Assembly: GCF_030273315.1 (NCBI RefSeq)
Contig: NZ_CP127174.1
Location: 62,001-126,000 of the forward strand
Source: Natrialbaceae archaeon AArc-T1-2
GTDB lineage: Archaea > Halobacteriota > Halobacteria > Halobacteriales > Natrialbaceae
Length of the DNA: 64,000 nucleotides
Direction of reading: 5' to 3'
Shown: one piece after another, positions 48,031-56,209 of the stretch
Numbering within the stretch: the stretch's first letter is position 1
Layout of the letters: the number at the start of each line of letters is the position of its first letter
Translations under genes and position numbers: made by a program
Notes under the pieces: generated by a model
Told to the model about the DNA's origin: nothing
Database searches by the model: none
The model's input: the letters and a program-made list of their open reading frames with translations, nothing else

Positions 48031-48167
48031 GCGTCGCCTGGGATGCCGACGACCGGGACCGACGCGGTTCGAGAGATTCGCCCGTCACCTCGAGCGACCA
48101 CGCGCGCGCGATGTTGCGGAACATCGTCCCCGTTTTGATAGCAGTATCCGGCGTCGGAAACGTCACT

Positions 48168-48542
48168 CTAGCCGGTGAGCCCGGTAAACGGCCAGTCACC
48201 TTCGAGATCGTCGTTTCCGATACTCGGCGCACTAACCAGGACGAACGCGCTCTCGCGGTCGCCGTTTTTGATCTGTCGCGTCGACTCCGGGGAGATCCAC
48301 ACCGCGTCGCCGGTCTTCATTTCGACGTCCTCGCCGTCGACGACGACCGTCGCCTGGCCTTCGATGAGGACGTAGACTTCCTCGTGGTCGTTGTCGGTGT
48401 GGTCGTGTGGCCGGCTGTTCCAGCCCGGGTCACAGCGAGCGATCGTCACGCCGACCTGTTCGGTCTCGAGTGGCTCGCCCAGAAAGTGCATCGCGTTGCC
48501 GACCTGTTCAACGTCTTCGTAGTTGACCTTCGTGTACGACAT
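48168..48542 (-). CDS. Cupin-domain protein
   Basis: 124 residues forming one cupin barrel. Motif 1 RPHDHTDNDHEEVYVLIEG supplies the His/His/Glu metal ligands; motif 2 is GDAVWISPESTRQIKNG, where the usual second His is replaced. A single-domain cupin of this kind may be a dioxygenase or an isomerase, or only a binding protein; substrate unknown. Located tail to tail with the HalX gene and divergent from the hydrolase at 48669. Confidence 0.85.
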   Translation of the reverse strand: MSYTKVNYEDVEQVGNAMHFLGEPLETEQVGVTIARCDPGWNSRPHDHTDNDHEEVYVLIEGQATVVVDGEDVEMKTGDAVWISPESTRQIKNGDRESAFVLVSAPSIGNDDLEGDWPFTGLTG

Positions 48543-48668
48543 CCTGTCCGGACCTTCGGGCGGAAAATAGTAAAACTACGCCCTCGTTTACCCGGGACGA
48601 GAACGACGGGTACGACGTGGAGCCTCTCGAGCCGACTCCCGGAGACGACCCGTCGCCGAACGGTATCC

Positions 48669-49499
48669 ATGCGACCGATCCCACGATCACGACCGGACCG
48701 AGGCTGGCTGTGCGAGACGTTTCCGTACGTCCGGGTCGGAGACGGCCCACGAACGATGCTCGTCGTCCCCGGCATTGGCGACGCGATGTTCGACGGCGAG
48801 TACAGCCGGTCGGTCGCCTGGGCGTTCCGGACCTCCCTCGCTGCGTTCCGTGACGAGTTTACGATCTACATGGTAAGCCGACCACGCGGACTCGACGAGG
48901 GGACGTCGGTCCGGGAGCTCGCCTGCGAGTACGGCCGCGTCCTCGAGGAGGTCGGTCCTGCATCGGTCGTCGGTGTCTCGATGGGCGGGTTAATCGCTCA
49001 AGAGCTCGCACGCGAGCGTTCCGACTCCGTCTCGCGTCTCGCCGTCGTCGTCGCCGGCAGCCGACTCGCGCCCGACTGTCGCCCGCGAATTCGCCGTCAC
49101 CGTGAGCTCGCACTCGAGGGCAAGCTCGCGGCGATACAGACCGACCTCGTCCGCGAGACGTTCACCGGCTGGCGGCGGGCGATCGCCCCCTGGCTCTCGC
49201 GAGCGGTCGGGACGGTTCGCCCGCCGTATCCCGCCGACCGGCGGGATCTCGTCGTCTCGATCGACGCCGTCCTCGCGTTCGACGGCCGCGATCGACTCGG
49301 TGACGTCGACGTCCCGACGCTCGTCGTCGGCGGGACCGACGACCTCTTCTTTCCCGAGTCGATCCTCCGGGAGACCCACGCCGCGATCCCGGACGCCCGG
49401 CTGGCGCTGTTCCACGGTGCTCGACACGGCCCCTTCCTCGAGTACAAAGCGGCGTTCGATCGGCTGATGGGGCGTTTTCTCGACGGCAAGCTCGACTGA
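48669..49499 (+). CDS. Alpha/beta hydrolase
   Basis: 276 residues. Complete triad: nucleophile GVSMGGLIAQELA, acid VGGTDDLFFPES, His GARHGPFLEY, with the oxyanion strand TMLVVPGIGDAMF. The ATG at 48669 follows closely on a GC-rich stretch; the upstream frame extension mirrors the cupin gene and is rejected. The fold belongs to the epoxide-hydrolase/esterase class; no cap motif points to a particular substrate. Confidence 0.88.
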   Translation: MRPIPRSRPDRGWLCETFPYVRVGDGPRTMLVVPGIGDAMFDGEYSRSVAWAFRTSLAAFRDEFTIYMVSRPRGLDEGTSVRELACEYGRVLEEVGPASVVGVSMGGLIAQELARERSDSVSRLAVVVAGSRLAPDCRPRIRRHRELALEGKLAAIQTDLVRETFTGWRRAIAPWLSRAVGTVRPPYPADRRDLVVSIDAVLAFDGRDRLGDVDVPTLVVGGTDDLFFPESILRETHAAIPDARLALFHGARHGPFLEYKAAFDRLMGRFLDGKLD

Positions 49500-49505
49500 G
49501 CGGCG

Positions 49506-49934
49506 TTACTCGCCCTGGGAGATCGGATCGAAGCTGTCGACGGGGTTTACCGAGTAGTCGACGGTCAACACGTCCTGGGTCGCTCTGATCTTCCCGACGA
49601 ACGTCGAGATGTCCTCGAGATCGCCCTCGAGGACGAAAAGCTCCATGCAGTAGTGGTCGCCGACGTGGCTGTGGAAATTCGAGGCGACGAGTTCGTCGTG
49701 TTCGTGACGCAGGTGCATCATCCGCTCTTCGACGCTCGTGGTCTCGTAGTCGAACAGGACGGTGACGATCCCCATCAGCTCGCGGTCCTCGAGGCGGGTG
49801 TCCTCGAACTCGCCGAGCAGGTTCCGGGACGCTTCCCTGACGACTTCGCTCCGGCCGGTGTAGCCGTGGTCGTCGGCGAACTGGTCGAGTCGTTCGAGAA
49901 GCTCGTCCGGCATCGAGACGCTGACAACTGCCAT
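49506..49934 (-). CDS. nikR: NikR nickel-responsive regulator
   Basis: 142 residues. Ribbon-helix-helix N terminus ([33 protein letters not shown]) and a C-terminal ACT-like metal domain. His77, His88, His90 and Cys96 match the spacing of the four nickel ligands in Escherichia coli NikR (76, 87, 89, 95). NikR with nickel represses nickel uptake genes. None are adjacent; the BtuCDF-like importer at 34-37 kb is the only metal-type importer in view. A weak TATA (ATATTAAGG-like on the minus strand, near 49960) precedes the start. Confidence 0.93.
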   Translation of the reverse strand: MAVVSVSMPDELLERLDQFADDHGYTGRSEVVREASRNLLGEFEDTRLEDRELMGIVTVLFDYETTSVEERMMHLRHEHDELVASNFHSHVGDHYCMELFVLEGDLEDISTFVGKIRATQDVLTVDYSVNPVDSFDPISQGE

Positions 49935-50016
49935 GTAATAACTCGATGCCGTTTAGATATTAAGGCTTATCATAGCCGGTGGATGTGAGATCCCCGTCCG
50001 GGCGTTGCGCGACCGG

Positions 50017-51324
50017 TCACCGATCCTCGGCGAGGCGATCGGCGATCCGTCGCGCCTGCCGGAGCCGTCCCGGGATTCCGATTCGGTCGGTGTAGTTGCT
50101 CGCGATCGTGACCCCCTCGGGTAGGGAGACGTCCTCGAGAGCCGCCCACGAGGTGTCGAACGCGGGGATCACGTCGGGCAGCGTCGTCACCTCGAGGACG
50201 TCGGCGTCGACGCCGGTTACCGTTCGAAACTCCCGGCGAGCCACCGTCGCGAGTTCGTCGTCGGACCGGTCGACGGCACCGGGATCGGACATCCCACCCA
50301 TGAAGGCGGTGTAGACGCCGTCTCGCCCGAACAGGCTCTCGTTGAAGGTGACGCCACGGGTCGTGAGCGCTTCGTCGCGTCGCACCTGATAGCCGAACCC
50401 CTCGAGGCTGGCCTCGGCCTCGAGGAAGACGAGCACGAGCGAGTTGTACGTAAGCTCCCGCAGTGACGCGACGGAGGCTCCCTCGAGGCCCTCGAGGATC
50501 GTCGCCGCCGCCGGTGCGGGGGCTGTCACGACGACGTCGTCGACGGTCGTGGTTCGTCCGCCCGCAGCGAGGACGTAGCCGTCGTCGGCGTGTTCGATCG
50601 AGGTGACCGGAGAACGCAGGTGAACGTACGGTCGATGGGCCTCGTACAGCGCGTTCGGGAGCGTCTGCATGCCGGAGACGAACGAGACGGGTGGAGGCGT
50701 CTCGTCGCCACGGACGAGTCGATCGATAGCTGCCCGCAGGAGCGATCCCGTTCGACTCTCGAGTTCGAGCAGCCGCGACAGGGAGTGTTCGGCGGGCATC
50801 TCCGCCGGGTCGGAGCCGTAGAGCCCGCCAAACAGCGGCTCGATCACGTTCCGATAGGCCTCGAGGCCGAACTTGCGGGCGAACAGGCAGGCGGCCCGTT
50901 CGTCCGGCCGACCGGCCGCGGTGAGCGGCTCGGCGAGAATGCGACACTTTCCGCGCCAGGAGAGCAAGTCCGTCCGGAGAAACGTCGCGAGGGATCGAGG
51001 CACCCGCCGGAGCCGGCCGTCGGCGTAGACGTAAAGCGGGAGGTCGTCGTTCGCCACGAGCAGTTCGGATCGGAGTCCGAACCGCTCGACCAGCTCCTCG
51101 ACGGCCGGGACGAGCCGCGTTCGCTGTGGGCCGTACTCGAGGAGTCGGCCGTCGACCTCCCTCGAGCGGACGACCCCGCCGGGTTCGGACCCGGACTCGA
51201 AGGTCACGACGTCGACGCCGCGATCGGCGAGGTAGTGCGTGAGCGCGAGGCCGGTGACCCCGGCACCGACGACGCCGACGCGTCTCGTTCGATCGTCGGA
51301 CGCCGGCGGTGCAGCGTGAGACAT
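50017..51324 (-). CDS. hemG: Protoporphyrinogen oxidase-like FAD amine oxidase
   Basis: 435 residues. FAD-binding GxGxxG at VGVVGAGVTGLALTHYLADRG, ESGSEPGGVVRSREVDG, and C-terminal YTDRIGIPGRLRQARRIADRL. Pattern and length fit the HemY/HemG-type (oxygen-dependent) protoporphyrinogen or coproporphyrinogen oxidase group. Haloarchaea make haem through the siroheme (Ahb) route, so an alternative role as a flavin amine oxidase must stay open. Divergent from the creatininase gene. Gene symbol is tentative. Confidence 0.8.
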   Translation of the reverse strand: MSHAAPPASDDRTRRVGVVGAGVTGLALTHYLADRGVDVVTFESGSEPGGVVRSREVDGRLLEYGPQRTRLVPAVEELVERFGLRSELLVANDDLPLYVYADGRLRRVPRSLATFLRTDLLSWRGKCRILAEPLTAAGRPDERAACLFARKFGLEAYRNVIEPLFGGLYGSDPAEMPAEHSLSRLLELESRTGSLLRAAIDRLVRGDETPPPVSFVSGMQTLPNALYEAHRPYVHLRSPVTSIEHADDGYVLAAGGRTTTVDDVVVTAPAPAAATILEGLEGASVASLRELTYNSLVLVFLEAEASLEGFGYQVRRDEALTTRGVTFNESLFGRDGVYTAFMGGMSDPGAVDRSDDELATVARREFRTVTGVDADVLEVTTLPDVIPAFDTSWAALEDVSLPEGVTIASNYTDRIGIPGRLRQARRIADRLAEDR

Positions 51325-51452
51325 GGGAATATCTCGAGTCTGTCACCCCGACTACGTACCCGTTTCGATGCCGGACGCCGACGCCGCTCGACGGTTCCGG
51401 TCGAACGCCGTCGTGAGCCAACGTTTTGGTCTCCGCGTCGAATCAGTGTGTC

Positions 51453-52247
51453 ATGTACCTTCCTCACGAGACGTGGCCGGATCTCGGCGAGTACACCGCC
51501 GAGGAGTCACTCGCAGTCGTGCCGCTTGGCTCGACCGAACAGCACGGTCCACACCTGCCGGAGGGAACGGACTACATGATCGCCCGGGAACTCGCGCGCG
51601 CTGCGACCGAGCGGACGGGTCATCTCTGTACCCCGCCGGTGACCGTCGGCGTCAGCCCTCATCATCGACAGTTTCACGGGACGATGTGGGTCGACGCGCC
51701 GGTCTTCAGAGACTACGTCGAGAGCCTCTCGCGCAACCTCACCTACCACGGAATCGACCGCATCGTCTACGTCAACGCCCACGGCGGCAACGTCTCTCAC
51801 CTTCGGGAGGTCGGTCGGCGGCTGCACAGCGACGAGGTCGCCTTCGCCTGCGAGTGGATGTGGAACGAGTCGATCCCCGAACTGATCGAGGAGGTCTTCG
51901 AGACGCCGGGTCCCCACGGCGGCCCGAAGGAGACGGCGATGATCATGCACATCGCTCGCGAACTCGTCCGCGAGGATCGCCTCGAGGAGGCCCGAAGCGG
52001 CGGAATCACGGCGATGGAAGAGGCGGAAGCGAGCGTCGCTGGCGCGCGGGTGTTTTACGACGCCGCCGACATCAACGACAACGGCGTCCTCGGTGATCAG
52101 ACCGACGCGACGCCCGAGATCGGCGAGCGGCTGTTCGAGGCCGCGACCGACGGACTCGTGACCTTACTCGAGTGGCTCGACGCCCAGCCGTTCGACGAAC
52201 TCATGCCCGAACCGCACGTCGAACCGCGTCCCGACAGCGGTCGGTAG
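51453..52247 (+). CDS. Creatininase/formamide hydrolase family protein
   Basis: 264 residues. Metal-binding and catalytic motifs of the creatininase fold: GSTEQHGPHLPEGTD, VYVNAHGGNVSHLRE and GPHGGPKETAMIMHIA. Family members include creatinine amidohydrolase, and enzymes of pterin and riboflavin (ArfB) pathways in archaea; substrate undetermined. I use the ATG at 51453 (MYLPHETWPDL); the ATG nine codons upstream adds a nonconserved extension. It stands next to the divergent flavoprotein gene. Confidence 0.9.
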   Translation: MYLPHETWPDLGEYTAEESLAVVPLGSTEQHGPHLPEGTDYMIARELARAATERTGHLCTPPVTVGVSPHHRQFHGTMWVDAPVFRDYVESLSRNLTYHGIDRIVYVNAHGGNVSHLREVGRRLHSDEVAFACEWMWNESIPELIEEVFETPGPHGGPKETAMIMHIARELVREDRLEEARSGGITAMEEAEASVAGARVFYDAADINDNGVLGDQTDATPEIGERLFEAATDGLVTLLEWLDAQPFDELMPEPHVEPRPDSGR

Positions 52248-52306
52248 CATCGGCGCGAACCAGTACTTTTAGCGTCCAACGGGAACGACTCCAAAACGAA
52301 CACGTC

Positions 52307-52555
52307 ATGAGTCGGAGTTCAGCGGATCGATCGGACGTGCGATGGTTCGTCGCGATAGTGAGCGTCGTCTGGCTCGTACTCACCGCGGTCGTCATCGTCG
52401 GGCTGCCGTCGATCATACCCGATACCGACGCGGTCAACGTCGCCTACCTCGTGAGCATGATCGTCTTCGGTCTGGCAGTGGTTGCAACCGCTGTCATCAT
52501 CGCCCGGCTGGGCCAGCGCGCGACGCCGAGCACGCAAGGTCCGAACCGGGTGTGA
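52307..52555 (+). CDS. Small two-helix membrane protein
   Basis: 82 residues. Two hydrophobic segments, WFVAIVSVVWLVLTAVVIVG (about 13-32) and VAYLVSMIVFGLAVVATAVII (about 45-65), with short polar ends. No recognisable motif. It lies 59 nt after the creatininase gene and may be cotranscribed. Start chosen at the first ATG with a plausible signal-anchor. Confidence 0.65.
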   Translation: MSRSSADRSDVRWFVAIVSVVWLVLTAVVIVGLPSIIPDTDAVNVAYLVSMIVFGLAVVATAVIIARLGQRATPSTQGPNRV

Positions 52556-52566
52556 GCGGAGGGTCG

Positions 52567-52920
52567 TCAGGGCTCGTCAACGTCGCCGTCTCCCCCTACC
52601 CCAACCGTTCCGCTCGTGGTGATCGCTGTAAGAAGCAATACGGCGATGAGAAAGTCGAGTCCGTGCTCGATCAAGTGATGTGCACCCATGGGAACGACGC
52701 CCATGACAGTGCCGAATCCGACGATCGAACGCGCCGCCAGCGCCCCCATCGAGACCGCGATGAGGAGATACGACAGCGACCGTCGCCGGTAGTACGCGAC
52801 GGCACCGAGCAGGAACAGAATCGTCGTTCCGAGTCCGGCCAGTGCGATCGTCCCGATGAGCACCGGCGAGTACCGGACCTCGGACCACCCCATCGCGACG
52901 GAGCAAACCGTTTCGATCAT
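52567..52920 (-). CDS. Small membrane protein (DUF7471-like)
   Basis: 117 residues, three to four helices (VLIGTIALAGLGTTILFLLG, SLSYLLIAVSMGALAARSIV, HHLIEHGLDFLIAVLLL) with conserved-looking His and Glu residues in HHLIEHGLD. I recall it as DUF7471, from memory. The ATG at 52918-52920 follows the pattern; the much longer frame extension is not supported. It is divergent from the winged-helix regulator at 53217 with a 296-bp gap, a pairing that suggests the regulator controls it. Confidence 0.7.
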   Translation of the reverse strand: MIETVCSVAMGWSEVRYSPVLIGTIALAGLGTTILFLLGAVAYYRRRSLSYLLIAVSMGALAARSIVGFGTVMGVVPMGAHHLIEHGLDFLIAVLLLTAITTSGTVGVGGDGDVDEP

Positions 52921-53216
52921 AGTCGTTCTACCGGTCGTGTTGTGGTGTGTATTGTGGTTCTCGAGTCGAAGTCTCCGCCCGAGCCCGTCACAGCCTGGCT
53001 GACGTCGACCGGAAGCGATATCACCTCCGTAGCCGTTGGCGCGTGATAAATCGATGGGTCGTTCCCGGTGGGCAGTAATGGCCAACACACACATTGAAGA
53101 GGAGACCTCTACCACGTAGTAACGAGAACACTCCGGACCCGGACCGCCGACATCGCCGACCCCTGCAGCCGGATCGCATTCCACTCGAGAGGACACGACA
53201 CGAAGATTACGAACAC

Positions 53217-53756
53217 ATGACCGACGTACGACACCGTATCCGACAGCGCGTCCGTGCCGACCCCGGCATTCACTTCAACGAACTCGTCCGCGAACTCGAC
53301 CTCGCGGCGGGTCAGACGCAGTATCACGTCCGACGACTGTTACGTTCCGAGGAGATCGTCTCCGAGGAGCTCTACGGTCGGACACACTACTACACCGACG
53401 AGTACGACGTCTGGGATCGTCGGGCACTCGCATTGCTTCGCCGGGAAACGTCACGCGACGTCCTCATCTACCTGATCGAACACGAGTCCGCACGGCCGAG
53501 CGAGGTCGCCGACGCGCTCGAGATCGCTCGTAGCACTCTCGAGTGGCACCTCTCACACCTCGTCGAACAAGACCTCGTCGAGAAACACTACGACGACCGC
53601 AACCGGGTGACGCTTCACCTCGCGAACCCCGAACGGACTGGCAAGCTCCTCGCCCGGGTGCGGCCGTCGGTCGCCGATCTGCTCCTCGACCGGTTCACCC
53701 GGCTCGTCGACAAACTGCTCGAGGACGCGGGTGCCGAACCGGGCGATCCGCGATAA
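53217..53756 (+). CDS. Double winged-helix transcriptional regulator
   Basis: 179 residues with two winged helices. The first (about 1-60) has HFNELVRELDLAAGQTQYHVRRLLR; the second (about 75-140) has RPSEVADALEIARSTLEWHLSHLVEQDLV. Both resemble ArsR/GntR-type haloarchaeal regulators that pair with small membrane proteins. ATG 53217 is chosen; the upstream frame extension is not supported. Divergent from the DUF7471-like gene. No effector domain is visible, so it may sense through the membrane protein partner (inference). Confidence 0.82.
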   Translation: MTDVRHRIRQRVRADPGIHFNELVRELDLAAGQTQYHVRRLLRSEEIVSEELYGRTHYYTDEYDVWDRRALALLRRETSRDVLIYLIEHESARPSEVADALEIARSTLEWHLSHLVEQDLVEKHYDDRNRVTLHLANPERTGKLLARVRPSVADLLLDRFTRLVDKLLEDAGAEPGDPR

Positions 53757-53835
53757 CGCGGTACCGACGATCGACCCGCTGGTCGAGTTCGGCCGGTCCG
53801 TCACACTTTTGCCCGGAGACGGTCCCCTGTCGTGT

Positions 53836-54135
53836 ATGAACATGAACGTCGATCTCACTGAACTCGAGTACACGGCCGGCTTCGATCAGCTCGAGGACGT
53901 CGACGAACTCGCGATCGAGGAGGTCGTCAACGACGGGTTCATGTACAAGTACACGGCGGCTCCCTCGCTTGCCGCGTTCTTCGAGGAGAGTCCCTGGACC
54001 GTCGAAGAGACCGAGGACCTCGAGGCGATCGACGACGAGGAACTCGACGAGTTCGTAGCCGAACACACGGAGTTCGAGACGTTCGCGGACCTTCTTCGGC
54101 GAGCGGTGGTCGACTGGGACGCGATCCAGTTCTGA
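53836..54135 (+). CDS. Small acidic protein of unknown function
   Basis: 99 residues. Very acidic, with a long EETEDLEAIDDEELDEFVAE stretch and aromatic positions FEESPWTVEE. No signal peptide, no Cys, no helix-turn-helix. It lies between the regulator and the nos genes, with its own likely promoter (CACACTTTTGCCC, near 53801). I do not recognise it. Confidence 0.55.
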   Translation: MNMNVDLTELEYTAGFDQLEDVDELAIEEVVNDGFMYKYTAAPSLAAFFEESPWTVEETEDLEAIDDEELDEFVAEHTEFETFADLLRRAVVDWDAIQF

Positions 54136-54173
54136 CGTCGACGTCACACTGCAGAGAGCACGTTCGATCGTCG

Positions 54174-54188
54174 AACCAGTTCGTATAT
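54174..54188 (+). promoter_or_regulatory. nosD1 promoter: AACCAG-N3-GTATAT
   Basis: AACCAG (54174-54179), three bases, then GTATAT (54183-54188), 31 nt before the GTG start. The same arrangement occurs at 56171-56185 before the second nosD, 30 nt before its GTG. The distance puts the transcript start at or next to the GTG. Confidence 0.6.
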
Positions 54189-54213
54189 TGTGGCCGTCGA
54201 TCCTAGACCGCCT

Positions 54214-56136
54214 GTGCCCGAGATCTCCGTTCGGATCGCCATCGCGATCGTCGTCTGTCTGCTCGGCGTCGTCGGCCTGTTCGTCGTCGACGTCGGCTCG
54301 AGCGAGCCGGAGCCCGCTCGCTTCGACAACACCGTGACGATGGGGCTCACCCTCGAAGACGAGATCGCGATAGAGGAAGACGTCGAACTCCCGCGCGTAC
54401 AGGCGTTTTACTCCCAGTACGAGTACGTCGTCGGCTACTACGGCGTCGAGCGATTCGTCGCGGACCTCGAGAGCGAGGGTCACGAACAACGGTTCGGCTA
54501 CCCACTCGGCGTCCAGGTCACCGACTACAGTGAGAGCGACGGCGACGTCGAACTCACCGACGACGGCTACCCGACGACCGACGGCGAGGTCGGCTGGACC
54601 GACGCGACGGAGGCCTCCTACGTGCTCGACAGCGATGCCCGGACGCCGGCCGGCGAGACGATCGTTCCGTTCGCCGAGCGTGACGACGCCAAGGCGTTCG
54701 CCGAGCGTTACGACGGCACCGTCGTCGACTGGGAGACGGTACTGGAGCACCCGCTCGAGGTCGACGACGCCGAGACGGTCCGCGAGCGGGTCGACGACCA
54801 GCGACGGGCAGCGGACGATCGGGTCGCGGCCACGCGGCCGTTGCTCGAGCGTCCTGAGTCGGCCGTCGTCGGCGAGGACGCCGAGACGGTCCAGGAGAGC
54901 ATCGAGACGGCTCCGCCGAACACGACCGTCGTCGTCCCGGAGGGAACGTACGAGGAGCACGTCCACGTCGACCGGCCGATCACGCTCCGGGGCGAGGGCA
55001 ACGTCACGCTTCGTGGAGACGGAAACGACACCGTGGTGACCGTAACCGAAGACGAAGCGGCGGTCGTCGGTCTCGAAGTCGAGGGCGTCGGCGGCTCGAC
55101 GCGGCCGGCCGGCGCACGGGTCGACCACCACATCGAGGGTGACGTCGACGCCGAGGAGTACGAAGAAGGCGTTCGGGAAGCCTACGGCGAGAGCGACGCC
55201 GGTATCGCGGTGCTCGAGGCAAGCGACGTCCTCGTCGAAGACGTGACGATCAAAACGCCGGCGACGGGAGTGTTTCTGAGCGAGAGCCCAGACTCGGTCG
55301 TCCGCGACGTCACCGTCTACGGCACCGACTCCTGGCGAGATGGCTACATGGGCGTGCTGGCAATGTACTCGCCGGCGGTCGTCGAGGGATCGACGTTCGA
55401 CGGCGGCCGAGACGGCGTCTACACCCATCGTGCCGACGGGATCGTCGTGAGAGACAACGTGATGCGAGACGGCCGGATGGGCGTTCACTTCATGCACACC
55501 TCCGATTCGCTGATCGCCGACAACGAGGTCTCGGGCCAGGAAAACGTCGGGGTCTACGTCATGACCGGCCCGCAGCGAAACGCCGTCGTCGGCAACGAGA
55601 TCACCGAGAACCCGGTCGCGCTCCGACCCGACGGGAGCGATTCGTACGTCGCCGACAACGTCCTCGTCGGAAACCGGATCGGCATGCGGACCGACGCGAG
55701 CACCACGATCTACGAGCGCAACGTCATCGCCGGCAACCGGATCGGCATCGAGCCCCGGACGGTGTTGCCCTCGAACCGGGTCGTTGGAAACGACTTCGTG
55801 GCGAACGTCGAACACGCGGCCAGCAGACACGGCCCGCTCCGTGTCTGGACTCACGAGGGCGAGGGCAACTACTGGGAGGGTGCCATCGGCGAGGTCGACG
55901 GCGACCGGCTCGACCGGCCGTACTCCCCGACCCACCCCGTCGACGAACGACTCCACCGAGTCGACGGTACGCCGACGCTCGCTCGTGCGCCCGCACTCGA
56001 TGGACTCTCCGGCCTCGAGGGAACGGTGCCGGGGATGCGCTCGGGCAGCGTCGTGGATACGGCACCGCGCTGTGAACCGGTGAACGCCGAGTGGATCGAG
56101 GAGACGGACTGGATCGAGGCCGACCACGACTGCTGA
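54214..56136 (+). CDS. nosD: NosD-like protein with N-terminal NosL-like domain (copy 1)
   Basis: 640 residues. Signal-anchor helix about 1-25, then a domain (about 40-190) that aligns with the NosL in this window: DATEASYVLDSD, GETIVPFAERDDAKAFAERYDG. It lacks the NosL Cys ligands. A right-handed parallel beta-helix of NosD type follows (about 215-560: EDAETVQESIETAPPNTTVVVPEGTYEE, DGVYTHRADGIVVRDNVM, GVHFMHTSDSLIADNEVSG). NosD works with NosF and NosY in loading sulphur for the CuZ centre of nitrous oxide reductase. I prefer the GTG at 54214 from the promoter spacing; 54190 is also open. Confidence 0.88.
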   Translation: MPEISVRIAIAIVVCLLGVVGLFVVDVGSSEPEPARFDNTVTMGLTLEDEIAIEEDVELPRVQAFYSQYEYVVGYYGVERFVADLESEGHEQRFGYPLGVQVTDYSESDGDVELTDDGYPTTDGEVGWTDATEASYVLDSDARTPAGETIVPFAERDDAKAFAERYDGTVVDWETVLEHPLEVDDAETVRERVDDQRRAADDRVAATRPLLERPESAVVGEDAETVQESIETAPPNTTVVVPEGTYEEHVHVDRPITLRGEGNVTLRGDGNDTVVTVTEDEAAVVGLEVEGVGGSTRPAGARVDHHIEGDVDAEEYEEGVREAYGESDAGIAVLEASDVLVEDVTIKTPATGVFLSESPDSVVRDVTVYGTDSWRDGYMGVLAMYSPAVVEGSTFDGGRDGVYTHRADGIVVRDNVMRDGRMGVHFMHTSDSLIADNEVSGQENVGVYVMTGPQRNAVVGNEITENPVALRPDGSDSYVADNVLVGNRIGMRTDASTTIYERNVIAGNRIGIEPRTVLPSNRVVGNDFVANVEHAASRHGPLRVWTHEGEGNYWEGAIGEVDGDRLDRPYSPTHPVDERLHRVDGTPTLARAPALDGLSGLEGTVPGMRSGSVVDTAPRCEPVNAEWIEETDWIEADHDC

Positions 56137-56170
56137 CGGTGACGGATACCAAATCGTCGTTCGATAACCA

Positions 56171-56185
56171 AACCAGATGGTATAT
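56171..56185 (+). promoter_or_regulatory. nosD2 promoter: AACCAG-N3-GTATAT
   Basis: AACCAG (56171-56176), three bases, GTATAT (56180-56185), then GTG 25 nt after the box ends. Element and spacing match the promoter of copy 1. Confidence 0.6.
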
Positions 56186-56209
56186 CTCGCCGCCGCCATA
56201 ACGTCCGGT

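Noticed and set aside
53695-56199. Very long minus-strand ORF (834 codons) opposite nosD1
   Set aside because: Composition and frame mirror the real nosD1 gene; GC-rich genes with G/C third positions leave such open mirror frames. No domain is recognisable in it.
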